From NCBI RefSeq assembly GCF_001640025.1, contig NC_031672.1, positions 3,286,001 through 3,350,000 on the forward strand: a stretch of DNA of 64,000 nt. The letters are read 5' to 3'. This document shows positions 22,153 through 32,068 of this stretch, piece by piece; the stretch's first letter is position 1; the number at the start of each line of letters is the position of its first letter. The DNA is from Sugiyamaella lignohabitans. Lineage: Eukaryota > Ascomycota > Dipodascomycetes > Dipodascales > Trichomonascaceae. A program made the translations under genes and the position numbers. The notes under the pieces are model-generated. The model was given only the letters and a program-made list of their open reading frames with translations, made no database searches and was not told the origin of the DNA.

Positions 22153-24177
22153 ATGAGCAGGTGGACAGGACAGGCACGAATAAAAGGCTCGTCGCAGCTG
22201 GCGCATATGATTCTGCTGACCATTTGCGTGGCAGGACTCCAGTTCACATGGATAAGTATTTATGACCAAGAGTGTGGGGTGCTGGTGTGCCTTCGGTAGC
22301 TGGGGCTCCGCCACAGTCCCTGGTAGCTCCTGCTTCGCAGAAGATAGAGGGGACCGTCGAGAGAAACGACTCGAGCGTAGCGAGAGGAGGAGCGGGGTCT
22401 GGGGCGAAGCCCCAGCCGACGGAGGCCGACCCCATCTCCCTTAGAGAGCCATTTACTAACAGAGTTCTACGGAGTGGAAATGTCATATGTCAACGTTTAT
22501 TTACTGTCACTTGGCATGACCAAGTCGATTTTGTCCATAGTGTGGATAGCAGGACCCATTTCAGGGCTGGTGATGCAGCCAGTTATTGGCGTTTTGTCGG
22601 ATAACTGCACTTCGCAGTACGGGAGGAGGCGGCCGTATATGGTGGTGGGGTCGCTGATGGTTTCGTTTGGTTTAGTTATCATGGCATGGGCCAAAGATAT
22701 AGCCGATTTGGTGTTTACTGGCCATGCTGCAAAGATGGTTGCACTTGTAATTGCGACATTTGCGATCTTTCTCACCGACTTCTCGATCAATGCTGTCCAG
22801 GCTTGCTGTAGAGCTATTATAGTGGATACGCTTCCTCCAGAAAGCCAGGAGCTAGGAAACGGATGGGCAGGCAGAATGATTGCCATTGGACATTTGATTG
22901 GCTATTTCTGTGGAGCCATAGACCTTGTCAGTGTCACAGGAGGCTGGCTAGGAGACACACAGCTCAAAGAGCTGGTGATTATATCAGCTCTGGCGTTGCT
23001 GATTACTGTCAGTATCACCAGCTTTGCAGTAACAGAAAGAGTTCTTTTAGCTAGTAATGAAGGAGGAGATCAAAGTGAAGATGGTCAGGAGGACAATGGC
23101 GCATTCAAAAGCGGTAGTGGTGCAAGTATTAAAGCTCGACTGCTGGTCAAGTCGGTGTTGGATGTGTTTATTACGTTACGAGAGACGATATGGAAATTAC
23201 CACCTACAATTGCCCTTATTTTTAAAGTTCAACTGTGTGCGTGGTATGGCTGGTTCGGGTTTCTTTTCTACTCGTCGACCTGGGTTGGCGAGGTTTATTT
23301 CGGCCATGTTGGACATGACGACCTCGATACCACCGACCCTGTAGGAGATATGGCACGACAGGGAGCTACTGCGCTGGTAGTATTTTCGTTTGTATCATTG
23401 GCATCGTCATTAATATTTCCAGAACTCATTGGTAAGTCCAGTTCGGTCGTGCCTATGATTCGCCGTCATTCATCGCCTAGTTTGAATACAAGTACATCTA
23501 GGATTGTGGTTTTATTCTACTCATTGCTGTCATTACTTCTAGTACCCGTGAAACTAGTACTGGAGTCGGGACAGAAAGTGTTTGAAACGTTTAATATCGA
23601 ACTGCCGGATCTGTGGTTTGCAGCACATATCGTGTACGCCATAGCCACATTTTCGTCTGCTTTCGTAGTGAATGTCAAGCAGGCCACATGTGTAGTTGCA
23701 CTGTGTGGATTTTCATGGGCCATTACCACCTGGGCACCGTTTGCTTTATTAGGAGAGGAGATTCTTCAATTTGATGGATCAAAGTCAGTGCTTCCCGTAT
23801 CAGAAGACAGCGATACCGAGCCACTACCAGAGGACAATCTTATCGGCGGTGAAAGCTCGACCAACCCGGCATTCCCCAAAGGATCTAAAGATTCCGACTC
23901 GGCACAGGCAGGAGTTTACTTAGGAATCCACAACGTGGCCATCACAGTTCCACAGCTGGTTGCCACCTTTGTATCGTTTCTCATATTCAGCTTCGCACAA
24001 ACCACTGCCACCGAGACCAGTCTCAAGACACGGAGCGGAGCGACTGTTGAAGATGGGCCCGGCGATGGCGGGCTCGCTATTGCCCGAACACTCCAAGTCG
24101 GCAGTCTCACTGCGCTTCTAGCAGCATATTACACCCGTCGCTACAAGAAAGCACGGGCGGCATCTCGCGATATTTAA
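22153..24177 (+). CDS. SUT/SLC45-type sugar:proton symporter (one intron carrying a GC-rich element)
   Basis: Exon 1 (22153-22255) encodes MSRWTGQARIKGSSQLAHMI followed by LLTICVAGLQFTW; exon 2 (22475-24177) continues with EMSYVNVYLLSLGMTKS. Joined as GT-AG the protein has 601 residues with about 12 membrane segments. The family motif IAGPISGLVMQPVIGVLSD followed by YGRRRPYM is the sucrose/alpha-glucoside transporter signature of plant SUTs, animal SLC45 and fission yeast Sut1. GVYLGIHNVAITVPQ near the C terminus is also typical. It should import a disaccharide with protons at the plasma membrane; sucrose versus maltose cannot be told. The ATG at 22153 is the first after an in-frame stop at 22117. 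The 219-nt intron is unusual; see the findings. Confidence 0.85.
22256..22474 (+). other. Intron of the sugar transporter, containing a GC-rich palindrome
   Basis: Donor GTATTT at 22256, branch site TACTAAC at 22454-22460, acceptor GGAG at 22471-22474. Splicing restores QFTW-IM-EMSYVNVY, the spacing expected of the family. An equally long AT-AC alternative (22252-22470: ATAAGT...TTCTAC) would give QFTW-GV-EMSY. Confidence 0.7.
22289..22426 (+). repeat. GC-rich palindromic element, complete but diverged, A-to-C, intronic
   Basis: Ends GCCTTCGGTAGC and CCGACGGAGGC are mutated. The A hairpin is CTCCTGCTTCGCAGAAG, the core is GGGACCGTCGAG and the C motif is CTCGAGCGTAGCGAGAGGAG. It fills most of the transporter intron. 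Confidence 0.9.
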
Positions 24178-24211
24178 CAAAATACAGAATCTATCACTCT
24201 CTTGCCAGTGT

Positions 24212-24348
24212 GCCTCCGGCGGCTGGGGCTCTGCCCCAGACCCCGTAGCTCCTGCTTCGCAGGAGACTGCTGGTACCGTCGACGGAAATGACTCGAGCGT
24301 AGCAAGAGGAGCCACGGGGTCTGGGGCAACACCCCAGCCGCCGGAGGC
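24212..24348 (+). repeat. GC-rich palindromic element, complete, A-to-C orientation
   Basis: Perfect ends, A hairpin CTCCTGCTTCGCAGGAG on the left, core GGTACCGTCGACG, C motif CTCGAGCGTAGCAAGAGGAG on the right. It starts 34 bp after the transporter stop codon. Confidence 0.93.
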
Positions 24349-24752
24349 TCGGCACCGATCGTCGGTGGTCCCTGCGTTGTCCCTCTTAGCCGGATGTGGG
24401 CCTGTCAGATTTCCGCCGTGCAGGGGTGTTTATATAGATCTGGCGACATGAGTTGCTGCAATGTTGACATTGCGTATCTGATAAGGATAACAACGACGAA
24501 GTTGTAGTTCCAAAAAAAAGAGCTCTGGTTGCAGGTTGTTTCGATAGTTGTTGTGTGTGCTCATCGGGTTGGGCCGTTTCTGTGTTTATTTGTGAGTTTG
24601 TGACTCAGCTGTTTCTGGTACTGCGGAGCTCCCGGACGAGGTTCCTCTCATTGGGGCAGTGCATCTCTATTTCGGACCGTCTGCTTAGTGGCTTCCAATT
24701 GCTTCTCGAACGCTGTGGTTGTGATAATTATTTTTCCAGTTGTCTGGTATTG

Positions 24753-24961
24753 GTAAGTGCTCTTTGTTGTGACTAAGATTTAAACTTTAAAGTGGCAACG
24801 GTGGTTTAAAGACGAATTGTCAGTCTCAGGGTTAAGAAGTTGGTTGTTGCGGCTGGCAGTTTCCCGGTCCTGATTGTGTATATTGTGTATCTTTGTCTCA
24901 GATGGTTCTTCTTATTTTTATATTTGCTTTGAGTTTGAAAGTTATAAGATACTAACTGAAG
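24753..24961 (+). other. Candidate 5'UTR intron of HUL4
   Basis: GTAAGTGC donor, TACTAAC branch site at 24950-24956 and AG at 24960-24961. The acceptor context (GAAG) is weak. This is a prediction from splice motifs only. Confidence 0.35.
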
Positions 24962-25073
24962 TTCGAAGTTGCTACTTAGCGTTTGGTCACAGATCTACCG
25001 AGGCTGCTTACACTTTCGCCCATACAACTGGCTGATATCAGGCCATTGATCTGGTGTATCCGGTGGGTTGAAC

Positions 25074-27935
25074 ATGCCGCCATGGAGTTTATTCACTTCT
25101 CCGACTAAGAAGAAGTCGGGTCATTCTAATGGGTCAACCGGTAAGACAGCACAACACCGCCAGGATCAAGAGTCTGCTCTGATTGATATGTTTGGCAGTT
25201 CTATAGCACCTAGCGGGTTTGCCGGACCTAACATCTCGACCATGTCCTCTACTGAGGAGATCATGCGGTCTGTATCTGAGGTAGCAGCTGCTACTACTGT
25301 AGCGAATGGTTCTGTCAATGGAACTTCTAATAGCTCTGGCACAAATGCTGTTGGGGCTGTTGCAGGGAGCACCGATGAAGATTCACATCTTTCAAAATTG
25401 GTAGTTAAAAAATGTCATTGCTGTGGAACAAAACTTCAGGTCCCTGAAAAGCTGACGTATTATAAATGTGCTATTTGTGAGACGTTTTACGACGTCAAAC
25501 CTGGTGTGATTACTAGAACTGAAAATGCTGTGGGTGGTGAGGCAGATGTGACTGTTAAAGGAAGTGCCAGCGAGATTACAGGAGCAGCTGCTGCCACGAA
25601 AAGCTATACATTATCTATCGAGGAGATTGAAAAAGTTATAGATCAGATTAGACGACACAAGGAAAGCAATCCTGGAGATATTAATACTTTGAATGATGAT
25701 TATGCAGATCTTGATAGTATATTAACATCGAGCTTATCCACAGTGGACTCGATGAATGAGTCTTTTTCTTTACATCAGAAACGGGCGAGCTACTCAAGAC
25801 CAAATATTAACTTTACAAAGGTGGAAATGTTCTACACGTTAATAATGAATTGTCCAGGTTACGAACGGCCAATGGATACCATTCTAACATGTCAATTGAA
25901 CCTTCTCAAACGACTGAGAAAAGTTCTAGAATCACCTTTTGATATTTGCTTTCTTTTGGTAATACTTGAAAATCCCATTTTATACATTCCAGCATTATTT
26001 TCCAAAGCATCTGCTGCCGACACTACCAATAGCATTTTACAAGCACCCAAACCGCGTCCGACTGGACCACCAGATCCCCTCCTTCGAATTAGGGTCATGG
26101 CTGTAGATGTTTTAGAAAGAACTGTGGGTACCATTGCCCATGGCAAAAAGGCTTGTCGCCATTATTTATTAAATTGGTTGTCACGATACTCGTTGAGCCG
26201 ATTCCAATCAAAAGTCGACTTGTTAAATGCCTATGTTGCACACCGTCTTTTAAAGCATTACCGAACCGTGCAGTCAAGAGCTAGAATTCATCCTATTCCC
26301 AAAACCACCACTGCATCATCGTCATCATCATCATCGCATCGAAAACCGCATTCCTCGTCCTCGTCAGCAGCAGCATCTACACCGCCATATTCGAGCTCGC
26401 CCTCTCCAGCACGGAATAGAAAGCGAAAGGGCAGTTCGTCATCTCAAATAAAACCGGATTTATACAGCAGCGACTGGAAAATATCTTCATTCGTCCGGGT
26501 CTTGTCAATATTGTTCAACGCCAACAGCGTTTCCACGAATAAAATACCAGTGTCGAATTTTTACAATACCATGGTGGATTACGCTGACGTGACCAGCGAC
26601 TTTGATGAGTGGCAGAAAACACGACCTTTCACTACTAGTAATGCGAATAGCAATTCTGGCGTCATACACGGCAATGCCCTGATTCCTCAGCTTCCTTTTG
26701 CTCCAGGGAGACCACAATTCTCCTTCTGCCAGTATCCGTTTCTCTTGTCAATGGGTTCGAAGACGGAGATTTTAGAGCACGACGCTCGTCGACAAATGGA
26801 ATTAAAAGCACAGGAAGCATTTTTCGGGTCGTTGGCTAATAAAGTGCCCGAGTCGCCATTCCTGCATATCCGTGTGAACAGAAATTCGCTTCTACAAGAC
26901 TCGTTTGAAGCTATTGATAAAAACGACGAACATCTGAAAAAGGGACTGAAAGTCGAGTTCATTGGCGAGCCCGGTATCGATGCTGGTGGACTCAAAAAGG
27001 AATGGTTTTTGTTGCTTTTCAAAGAGCTTTTTGATCCATCTAATGCTTTATTTATTGAGGACGAGGAGTCTCATTATTGTTGGTTCGACGCTAGTTCTGA
27101 ACATGCATTGAAATATTATAAGCTAACTGGCGTGGCTATTGGTCTGGCACTCTACAATTCTACTATTCTTGATGTCAACCTTCCCTCAGTGCTGTTTAAG
27201 AAGCTTCTTTCATCTCCCTATTCTATACAAGATTTTACAAAACTGTATCCTTCATACGGAGCCAATCTTCAAAAGTTGTTGAATTACGAGGGTGATGATA
27301 TCGAGGAGGTGTTTTCACTTGACTTTAGCATCTGTTCACAGGATCCCGCCGACCGTTCGAAGATAAAAGAGACGGTTTTGATTCCAAATGGGAAAACCAT
27401 TCTTGTTAACAAGTCCAATCGGCAGGACTATGTCAAGCGGGTTATGGCACATTATCTGGATATAAGTGTTAAGCGTCAGTTCGAGGCATTCAAGCAAGGA
27501 TTTTACAAGGTAGCAGGTGGGAATGCCCTGTCACTGTTCCGACCAGAAGAAATCGAGCTGTTGATCCGTGGCAGTCTAGAGGCCATCGACGTCGATGCTC
27601 TTAGATCGGTGACCCGCTACCAGCACTGGGGTCCTAAAGGCTACGATGCCGAGCAGGATATTGTTGTCAAGTGGTTCTGGAAGTTTTTCAAGAACCTCGA
27701 TCCTCTTAACCAGCGCAAACTACTCATATTTGTCACTGGATCAGACCGCATCCCCGCCACTGGCATCGTCAACATGCCTTTTAGAATCTCTAAAATCGGT
27801 GAGGACTCGGACCGGTTCCCTATCTCACACACCTGTTTCAACCAACTATGTCTTTACAAATACTCGAGTAGAGAGAAACTGACGGCCAAAATCATGACCG
27901 CTATCAACGAAAGTGAGGGCTTCGGTATCAAATAG
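25074..27935 (+). CDS. HUL4: HECT-type E3 ubiquitin ligase, Hul4-like
   Basis: The 953-residue protein ends in a HECT domain. KVEFIGEPGIDAGGLKKEWF and later GNPLSLF-like and RSVTRYQHWGPKGYDAEQD blocks are visible, with the catalytic Cys at about residue 921 in SHTCFNQLCL, 33 residues from the C terminus as is usual. It receives ubiquitin on this Cys and passes it to substrates; Hul4 homologues are linked to nuclear RNA and protein quality control. A CxxC...CxxC zinc-binding motif (KKCHCCGTKLQVP, YKCAICETF) lies at about residues 112-145, as in Hul4. A Ser-rich disordered stretch is near 410-465. The ATG at 25074 is the start; a TTG two codons earlier is not used. Confidence 0.9.
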   Translation: MPPWSLFTSPTKKKSGHSNGSTGKTAQHRQDQESALIDMFGSSIAPSGFAGPNISTMSSTEEIMRSVSEVAAATTVANGSVNGTSNSSGTNAVGAVAGSTDEDSHLSKLVVKKCHCCGTKLQVPEKLTYYKCAICETFYDVKPGVITRTENAVGGEADVTVKGSASEITGAAAATKSYTLSIEEIEKVIDQIRRHKESNPGDINTLNDDYADLDSILTSSLSTVDSMNESFSLHQKRASYSRPNINFTKVEMFYTLIMNCPGYERPMDTILTCQLNLLKRLRKVLESPFDICFLLVILENPILYIPALFSKASAADTTNSILQAPKPRPTGPPDPLLRIRVMAVDVLERTVGTIAHGKKACRHYLLNWLSRYSLSRFQSKVDLLNAYVAHRLLKHYRTVQSRARIHPIPKTTTASSSSSSSHRKPHSSSSSAAASTPPYSSSPSPARNRKRKGSSSSQIKPDLYSSDWKISSFVRVLSILFNANSVSTNKIPVSNFYNTMVDYADVTSDFDEWQKTRPFTTSNANSNSGVIHGNALIPQLPFAPGRPQFSFCQYPFLLSMGSKTEILEHDARRQMELKAQEAFFGSLANKVPESPFLHIRVNRNSLLQDSFEAIDKNDEHLKKGLKVEFIGEPGIDAGGLKKEWFLLLFKELFDPSNALFIEDEESHYCWFDASSEHALKYYKLTGVAIGLALYNSTILDVNLPSVLFKKLLSSPYSIQDFTKLYPSYGANLQKLLNYEGDDIEEVFSLDFSICSQDPADRSKIKETVLIPNGKTILVNKSNRQDYVKRVMAHYLDISVKRQFEAFKQGFYKVAGGNALSLFRPEEIELLIRGSLEAIDVDALRSVTRYQHWGPKGYDAEQDIVVKWFWKFFKNLDPLNQRKLLIFVTGSDRIPATGIVNMPFRISKIGEDSDRFPISHTCFNQLCLYKYSSREKLTAKIMTAINESEGFGIK

Positions 27936-27979
27936 AACCTCTAGCTAATAAAATGTCTAGTACTACTGGGTCGTGTGCT

Positions 27980-28007
27980 GCCTCCGGCGGCTGGGGCTCG
28001 GCCCCAG
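27980..28007 (+). repeat. GC-rich element fragment (left end only)
   Basis: GCCTCCGGCGGCTGGGG followed by CTCGGCCCCAG, cut off immediately by two units of the 16-bp repeat in inverted orientation (GTGAATGGACATGTCAGTG). It starts 44 bp after the HUL4 stop. Confidence 0.8.
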
Positions 28008-28035
28008 TGAATGGACATGTCAGTGAGCGGACATG

Positions 28036-28098
28036 CAATTTGTATTAATCTAATTCCCGTAAAATATGGTAAAAAATAGCCATAGAAAATAATTATTG
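28036..28098 (+). repeat. Left arm of a long inverted repeat
   Basis: About 63 bp beginning CAATTTGTATTAATCTAATT and ending AGCCATAGAAAATAATTATT. It pairs with 28622-28684 with roughly 85-90 percent identity by eye. Confidence 0.85.
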
Positions 28099-28302
28099 AT
28101 GTGCTGCCTGCTTTGTTCTTTCTTTGTGTTAATCAGATAAGCATATAACTTATAAATAGATACGCACGGATATCAGGTCATGTCATTGATATGATATGCC
28201 ATGCCATGCCATACCACCACAATCCGTTTTCCGGGATCACGGTACCGGATTAACTCAGGCGACGGAACCACATTCTATCACAACACACCCCTTCCCACAC
28301 AC

Positions 28303-28333
28303 CGACTCCAGCGAAGCGAGAGGAGCAACGGGG
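28303..28333 (+). repeat. GC-rich element fragment, C motif
   Basis: CGACTCCAGCGAAGCGAGAG followed by GAGCAACGGGG, directly joined to the first unit of the 16-bp array. Confidence 0.75.
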
Positions 28334-28334
28334 T

Positions 28335-28621
28335 ATGACATCTCCGATCACTGACATATCCATTCACTGACATCTCCGATCACTGACATATCCATTCACT
28401 GACATACCCGTTCACTGACATATCCATTCACTGACATGCTCGTTCACTGACATATTCATTCATTGACATGTGACATGCCCGTTCACTGACATGCCCATTC
28501 ACTGATATGTCCATTCACTGACATGTCCGGTCACTGACACGTCACATCCATTCACTGACATGTCCGTTCGACATGTCCGTTCACTGACACCCCTGTCCGA
28601 CATGTCTATTCACTGACATGT
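28335..28621 (+). repeat. Tandem array of a 16-bp unit, TGACATNTCCNTTCAC
   Basis: About 17 imperfect head-to-tail copies with variation at a few positions (ATCC, CCCG, GTCC) and several truncated units. There are no unique spacers, so this is a satellite-like array and not a CRISPR. Confidence 0.9.
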
Positions 28622-28684
28622 CATAATTATTTTTCTATGGCTATTTTTACCATGATTTACAGGAATTTAGATTTAATACAAACT
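28622..28684 (-). repeat. Right arm of the long inverted repeat
   Basis: Reverse complement of the 28036-28098 arm, from CATAATTATTTTTCTATGGC to TAGATTTAATACAAAC. It directly follows the last 16-bp unit. Confidence 0.85.
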
Positions 28685-30298
28685 ACTGCTTCTTACAAGC
28701 TCTCGCCCTGCTAGTCATCTCTAACCAAGTTGCCGACCGCTCCACTACCATCACGAATAGTGCAATTACCCTTTTATATTTCCATTTCCAATTTGCAATT
28801 CCTCCTCCTCATCCTACTGCTAGTACTGTTAGCAGTACTACTAACACAAATTACACTTGCTATTCATCGCTAACTTTCACTATATCCAACATAGAACGAT
28901 TACATACTGTACAGTATAGCTAACGCTTGAAATCATATGATCCTTAGCTAACAGGCTTGAGCTCAAGCTGACCGCTGATCGACTGATCTACTAACAAATA
29001 TTTTGAATTTAAGCTAACAGATGAGCAATGTCGTCTTGTTCATCCCTGTATATCATTACCAAAAAACGATGGTCTCTTAAAACATGACGTAGTTAGGTAG
29101 TATTAAGGGTTTCACGGATTTCAGACCGAAACTTACGTTTACGTAGATGGAAAGAAGCGGTGATCCATTGTCATTGACAAAGTGAGAACGTTACATTCAC
29201 CACATTCACAGTTCGATAGACTAGCCTATGAACTTCAAAAGTTCAAGTAATGAAGGCTTAATATGCAGCACGCAGTATACCACTTTATGCCTATACACAT
29301 AACACGCATTTGGGTTCACGCTGTTATAAGCAGAGTGGCTGGGAGTTGATTTTAACCGATAGGCTATAACGGTTTTTTACCCCTCCTCCTGCAGAGCATT
29401 TACTACGCGACTAATTATACAGACAAGGTTGCAGTTGAATCTGTTTTAGTCGGTCTGACGTATGTTTATTATGCAGGTGAGTCAACCGATTGGTCTGCCG
29501 ATAACGTACAGCGACATAACTAGAATGATAATTACTGTTTTGAGCAGCTTGGCATTTGGTGGCATCCGGCGAACTTTTTTGATGCCTCAAACTGACAGCT
29601 ATAAATGGCCAAACTCTTTATAGTGATATCTGAATTCTGCCACAACCATTTGCCAGTCCATAGGCTTAGGAGCTTAGAAACAGCCAGCCCATGATTTGCT
29701 TCATCAAGCAAGCGGTGATGAATGAATTATGGGCATAGTAGCAGGCAAGGGAAATCGATCTAGAGAGCAATGTTTGAAAATGGGAGCTATAGGGGGAATA
29801 TAAGGATATGTATGTGGGTGATATTTACAAGAGGGTGGAGGGTGGATGGCAGAGGGTAGAGGAGAGTGAGAGCGAGAATGAATGATAGTGAGGTATGAAA
29901 TGAGAGAAGGTTGATTATGAAGAAGGGTAAATAAGAAAGATTTAATATGAGGAAGGGTAAGTAACAAATGAAAAAGGGTGATATATCAATGAAGAGTGAT
30001 GTATGATATGTGAGGTGGGATATGTGAGGTGAGATGTGAGGTGAGTTGTGAGATTTGAGGTGGGAGGGGTCAGAGAGGGGCATGTGCGACAGGATTACGC
30101 GATGAGGGGGTCAAAATGGGAAGAAGAGTCGGGAAGAGAGGGGGTTTAAAGCCGGAAGAAGGATCTAGAAAGAGGGGTGGTGGGGATGGAGATGGGTTGA
30201 AGGATCGCTGCAGTGGGCGGGGGTTGATTTCGGCGGCGGTGAGAGGCAATACCGCGGAAATATGGGGGTCTAATGCTGTAAATGCAACACATAAAAAG

Positions 30299-30440
30299 AG
30301 ACATCAGAGACATCAGAGACATAAGAAACATAATAGGAATAATAGGCACAATAGCTAGCTATAGGAGGCATAGACCACATAAAACGCATAAACCACACAG
30401 GGCCGACGTTAGAGACATAAGAGACATAAGAGACATAAGA
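30299..30440. repeat. Short AGAGACAT(C/A)AG repeats
   Basis: Two clusters of a 9-bp unit, GAGACATCA/GAGACATAA, at about 30299-30325 and 30411-30440, separated by diverged related sequence. Confidence 0.7.
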
Positions 30441-30523
30441 GCCGAAAGACCGAGCTCAAGTCACGAGTCAAGGCCATTACTAAACCACGGGACCCTAAAA
30501 GTAGCCAGCCATCCCCGAGAGAC

Positions 30524-30584
30524 CGACTCGAATGAAGCGAGAGGAGCTACGGGTGGCAGGGGCAGAGCCCCAGCCGCCGGAGGC
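30524..30584 (+). repeat. GC-rich element, solo C-end right half
   Basis: CGACTCGAATGAAGCGAGAG leads into a slightly mutated GGGTGGCAGGGGCAGAGCCC hairpin and a perfect CCGCCGGAGGC end. Confidence 0.85.
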
Positions 30585-31990
30585 ATAGCCAGTCCTCACC
30601 AATTATAAGACCCCCATTATAGTAATGAGACACACATTAGCGTCAGAGGAGGCAGTTGCATGTCTGGCAGGCTTACATCATATTTAGTCCTGTCCGCGCG
30701 GCCCTTGCAGCCGCCGTGTCTGGCTGCTGCTGCCCCTATATACAGCCGACGGGGGACGGCGGATAGTCCCTCGAAACGAACCACAGGCGACTCATACAAT
30801 AGAACATTTGAAAGCTGGCAGCTGGTTATCAGGTTTTTGTATACAACATTTTTTTTTTACGCTTGACAACAAATATTACTAAGACGATTTGCCGGATATA
30901 TTCTGGTGTGAATGGTGTTATATTGCAAGTGAAAACTTAATTATTGAATTACCAACTGATTTGTCTTTAGCTGTGTTCGGTGTCGTCGTTGTTGTTTTTG
31001 ATATTCAGAACTGCTTCTGCTTGTACTTTTACCACTAGATTCGCTTACAAGTAATATAGTTGAGCAGCATATCGCAGTGTTAGATACAACAATAAAACAT
31101 ACAACCAAGATTGTAGATCTGTTTCGACAGTTGTAATTCGAATATCTACCATTGTCTGGAAGTCAGAGTGGGCTTAAGAGCAAGGTGAGTATATGATTGG
31201 GGTTGGAATCGATGGTACTGCCGATTAGTGATGGCTGTGTAATGTGTGATGATGACTTTGAGGTGGTTACTTTGAGGTGGTGACTTTGAGATGGATAGTG
31301 GCATCAATGAATGGTGAAGCATGATGAGACCTATAGTGTGTATCTACCCGGTGAATTTACTAGTACTGGTGTTGGCCAGTTGATAGATAATGATATTGGA
31401 TAGAGTAATTCGAATCGGTCGGTTGCTAGTACGATACGAGCAAGACGTATATCAATGAAGTGAGATAAATGAGCAACTCTCGTCACAACACAAGCACAAG
31501 TGATATTTATAAAAAGAGTTCTGTTAGAGCCCGTTCGACTTACTGTGAGCTTGGTCATGCTCATTACAAATTAGAACATTAGAATTCTTTCAAGTTGGTA
31601 TCCAAAGCGGTTTCAGCCAGTTCTACCAGTAAAGCGAGCATCAGATATGGCAGTTTAGCATAGAAGAATCATAAATGTGCTAAGGTGAAACTTTTGTCAT
31701 AGCAGCATTGTAGACAGCTTATCGTACTATTGAACGACTGAACGACTGAACCTGCTGAACAATTTAACAACTGAATATTGAATTTCGGACATTGCAGAGG
31801 TAAACCAATGTCTCTTGAGTAATTGGTGTGTGATGAATCAGCATGCCCTGACTGAATGCTCCATGTTGCACAAAAATTACTCCGAGTTCTATGAAATCCC
31901 TTTCCACGAAGTCCATCCAAATGAAAACCACCATCAAGGGACATTATTGTCATTCCACATCTCTACACAGCCAACTGACTAATATCGGAT

Positions 31991-32043
31991 GCTCGCGAAG
32001 CGAGCACAACGGGGTCTGGGGCAGCGCCCCAGCCGCCGGAGGC
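31991..32043 (-). repeat. GC-rich element, solo type-B right half
   Basis: GCTCGCGAAGCGAGC hairpin, ACAACGGGGTC, TGGGGCAGCGCCCCA hairpin and GCCGCCGGAGGC end. It stops 25 bp before the ATG of the 6-phosphogluconolactonase gene, so it lies in that gene's leader or core promoter. Confidence 0.9.
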
Positions 32044-32068
32044 AACACATCACTAACAACAAACAGCG

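Larger units (their letters stand above)
24178..25073. promoter_or_regulatory. Transporter 3' flank and HUL4 upstream region
   Basis: The first part holds a complete GC-rich element (24212-24348). The rest is the HUL4 promoter and leader. A possible 5'UTR intron runs from GTAAGT at 24753 to an AG at 24961 with TACTAAC at 24950-24956. No gene seen. Confidence 0.45.
27936..32068. other. 4.1-kb gene-poor, repeat-rich region
   Basis: It contains GC-rich element fragments (27980, 28303, 30524, 31991), an inverted repeat pair (28036-28098 and 28622-28684) around a 16-bp tandem array (28335-28621), a purine-rich GTGAGGTG stretch at about 29780-30075, and short GAGACATAA repeats at 30299-30440. ORFs are short and mostly repeat-derived. 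No supported gene. Confidence 0.55.

Noticed and set aside
25068..25073. Non-ATG start for HUL4
   Set aside because: It begins with TTG; an ATG follows two codons later.
28335..28621. CRISPR-like array
   Set aside because: Units are 16 bp head to tail with no unique spacers, and the DNA is eukaryotic.
30116..30358. 80-residue basic ORF
   Set aside because: It is made of the GAGACATAA repeat and purine-rich sequence and has no recognisable feature.
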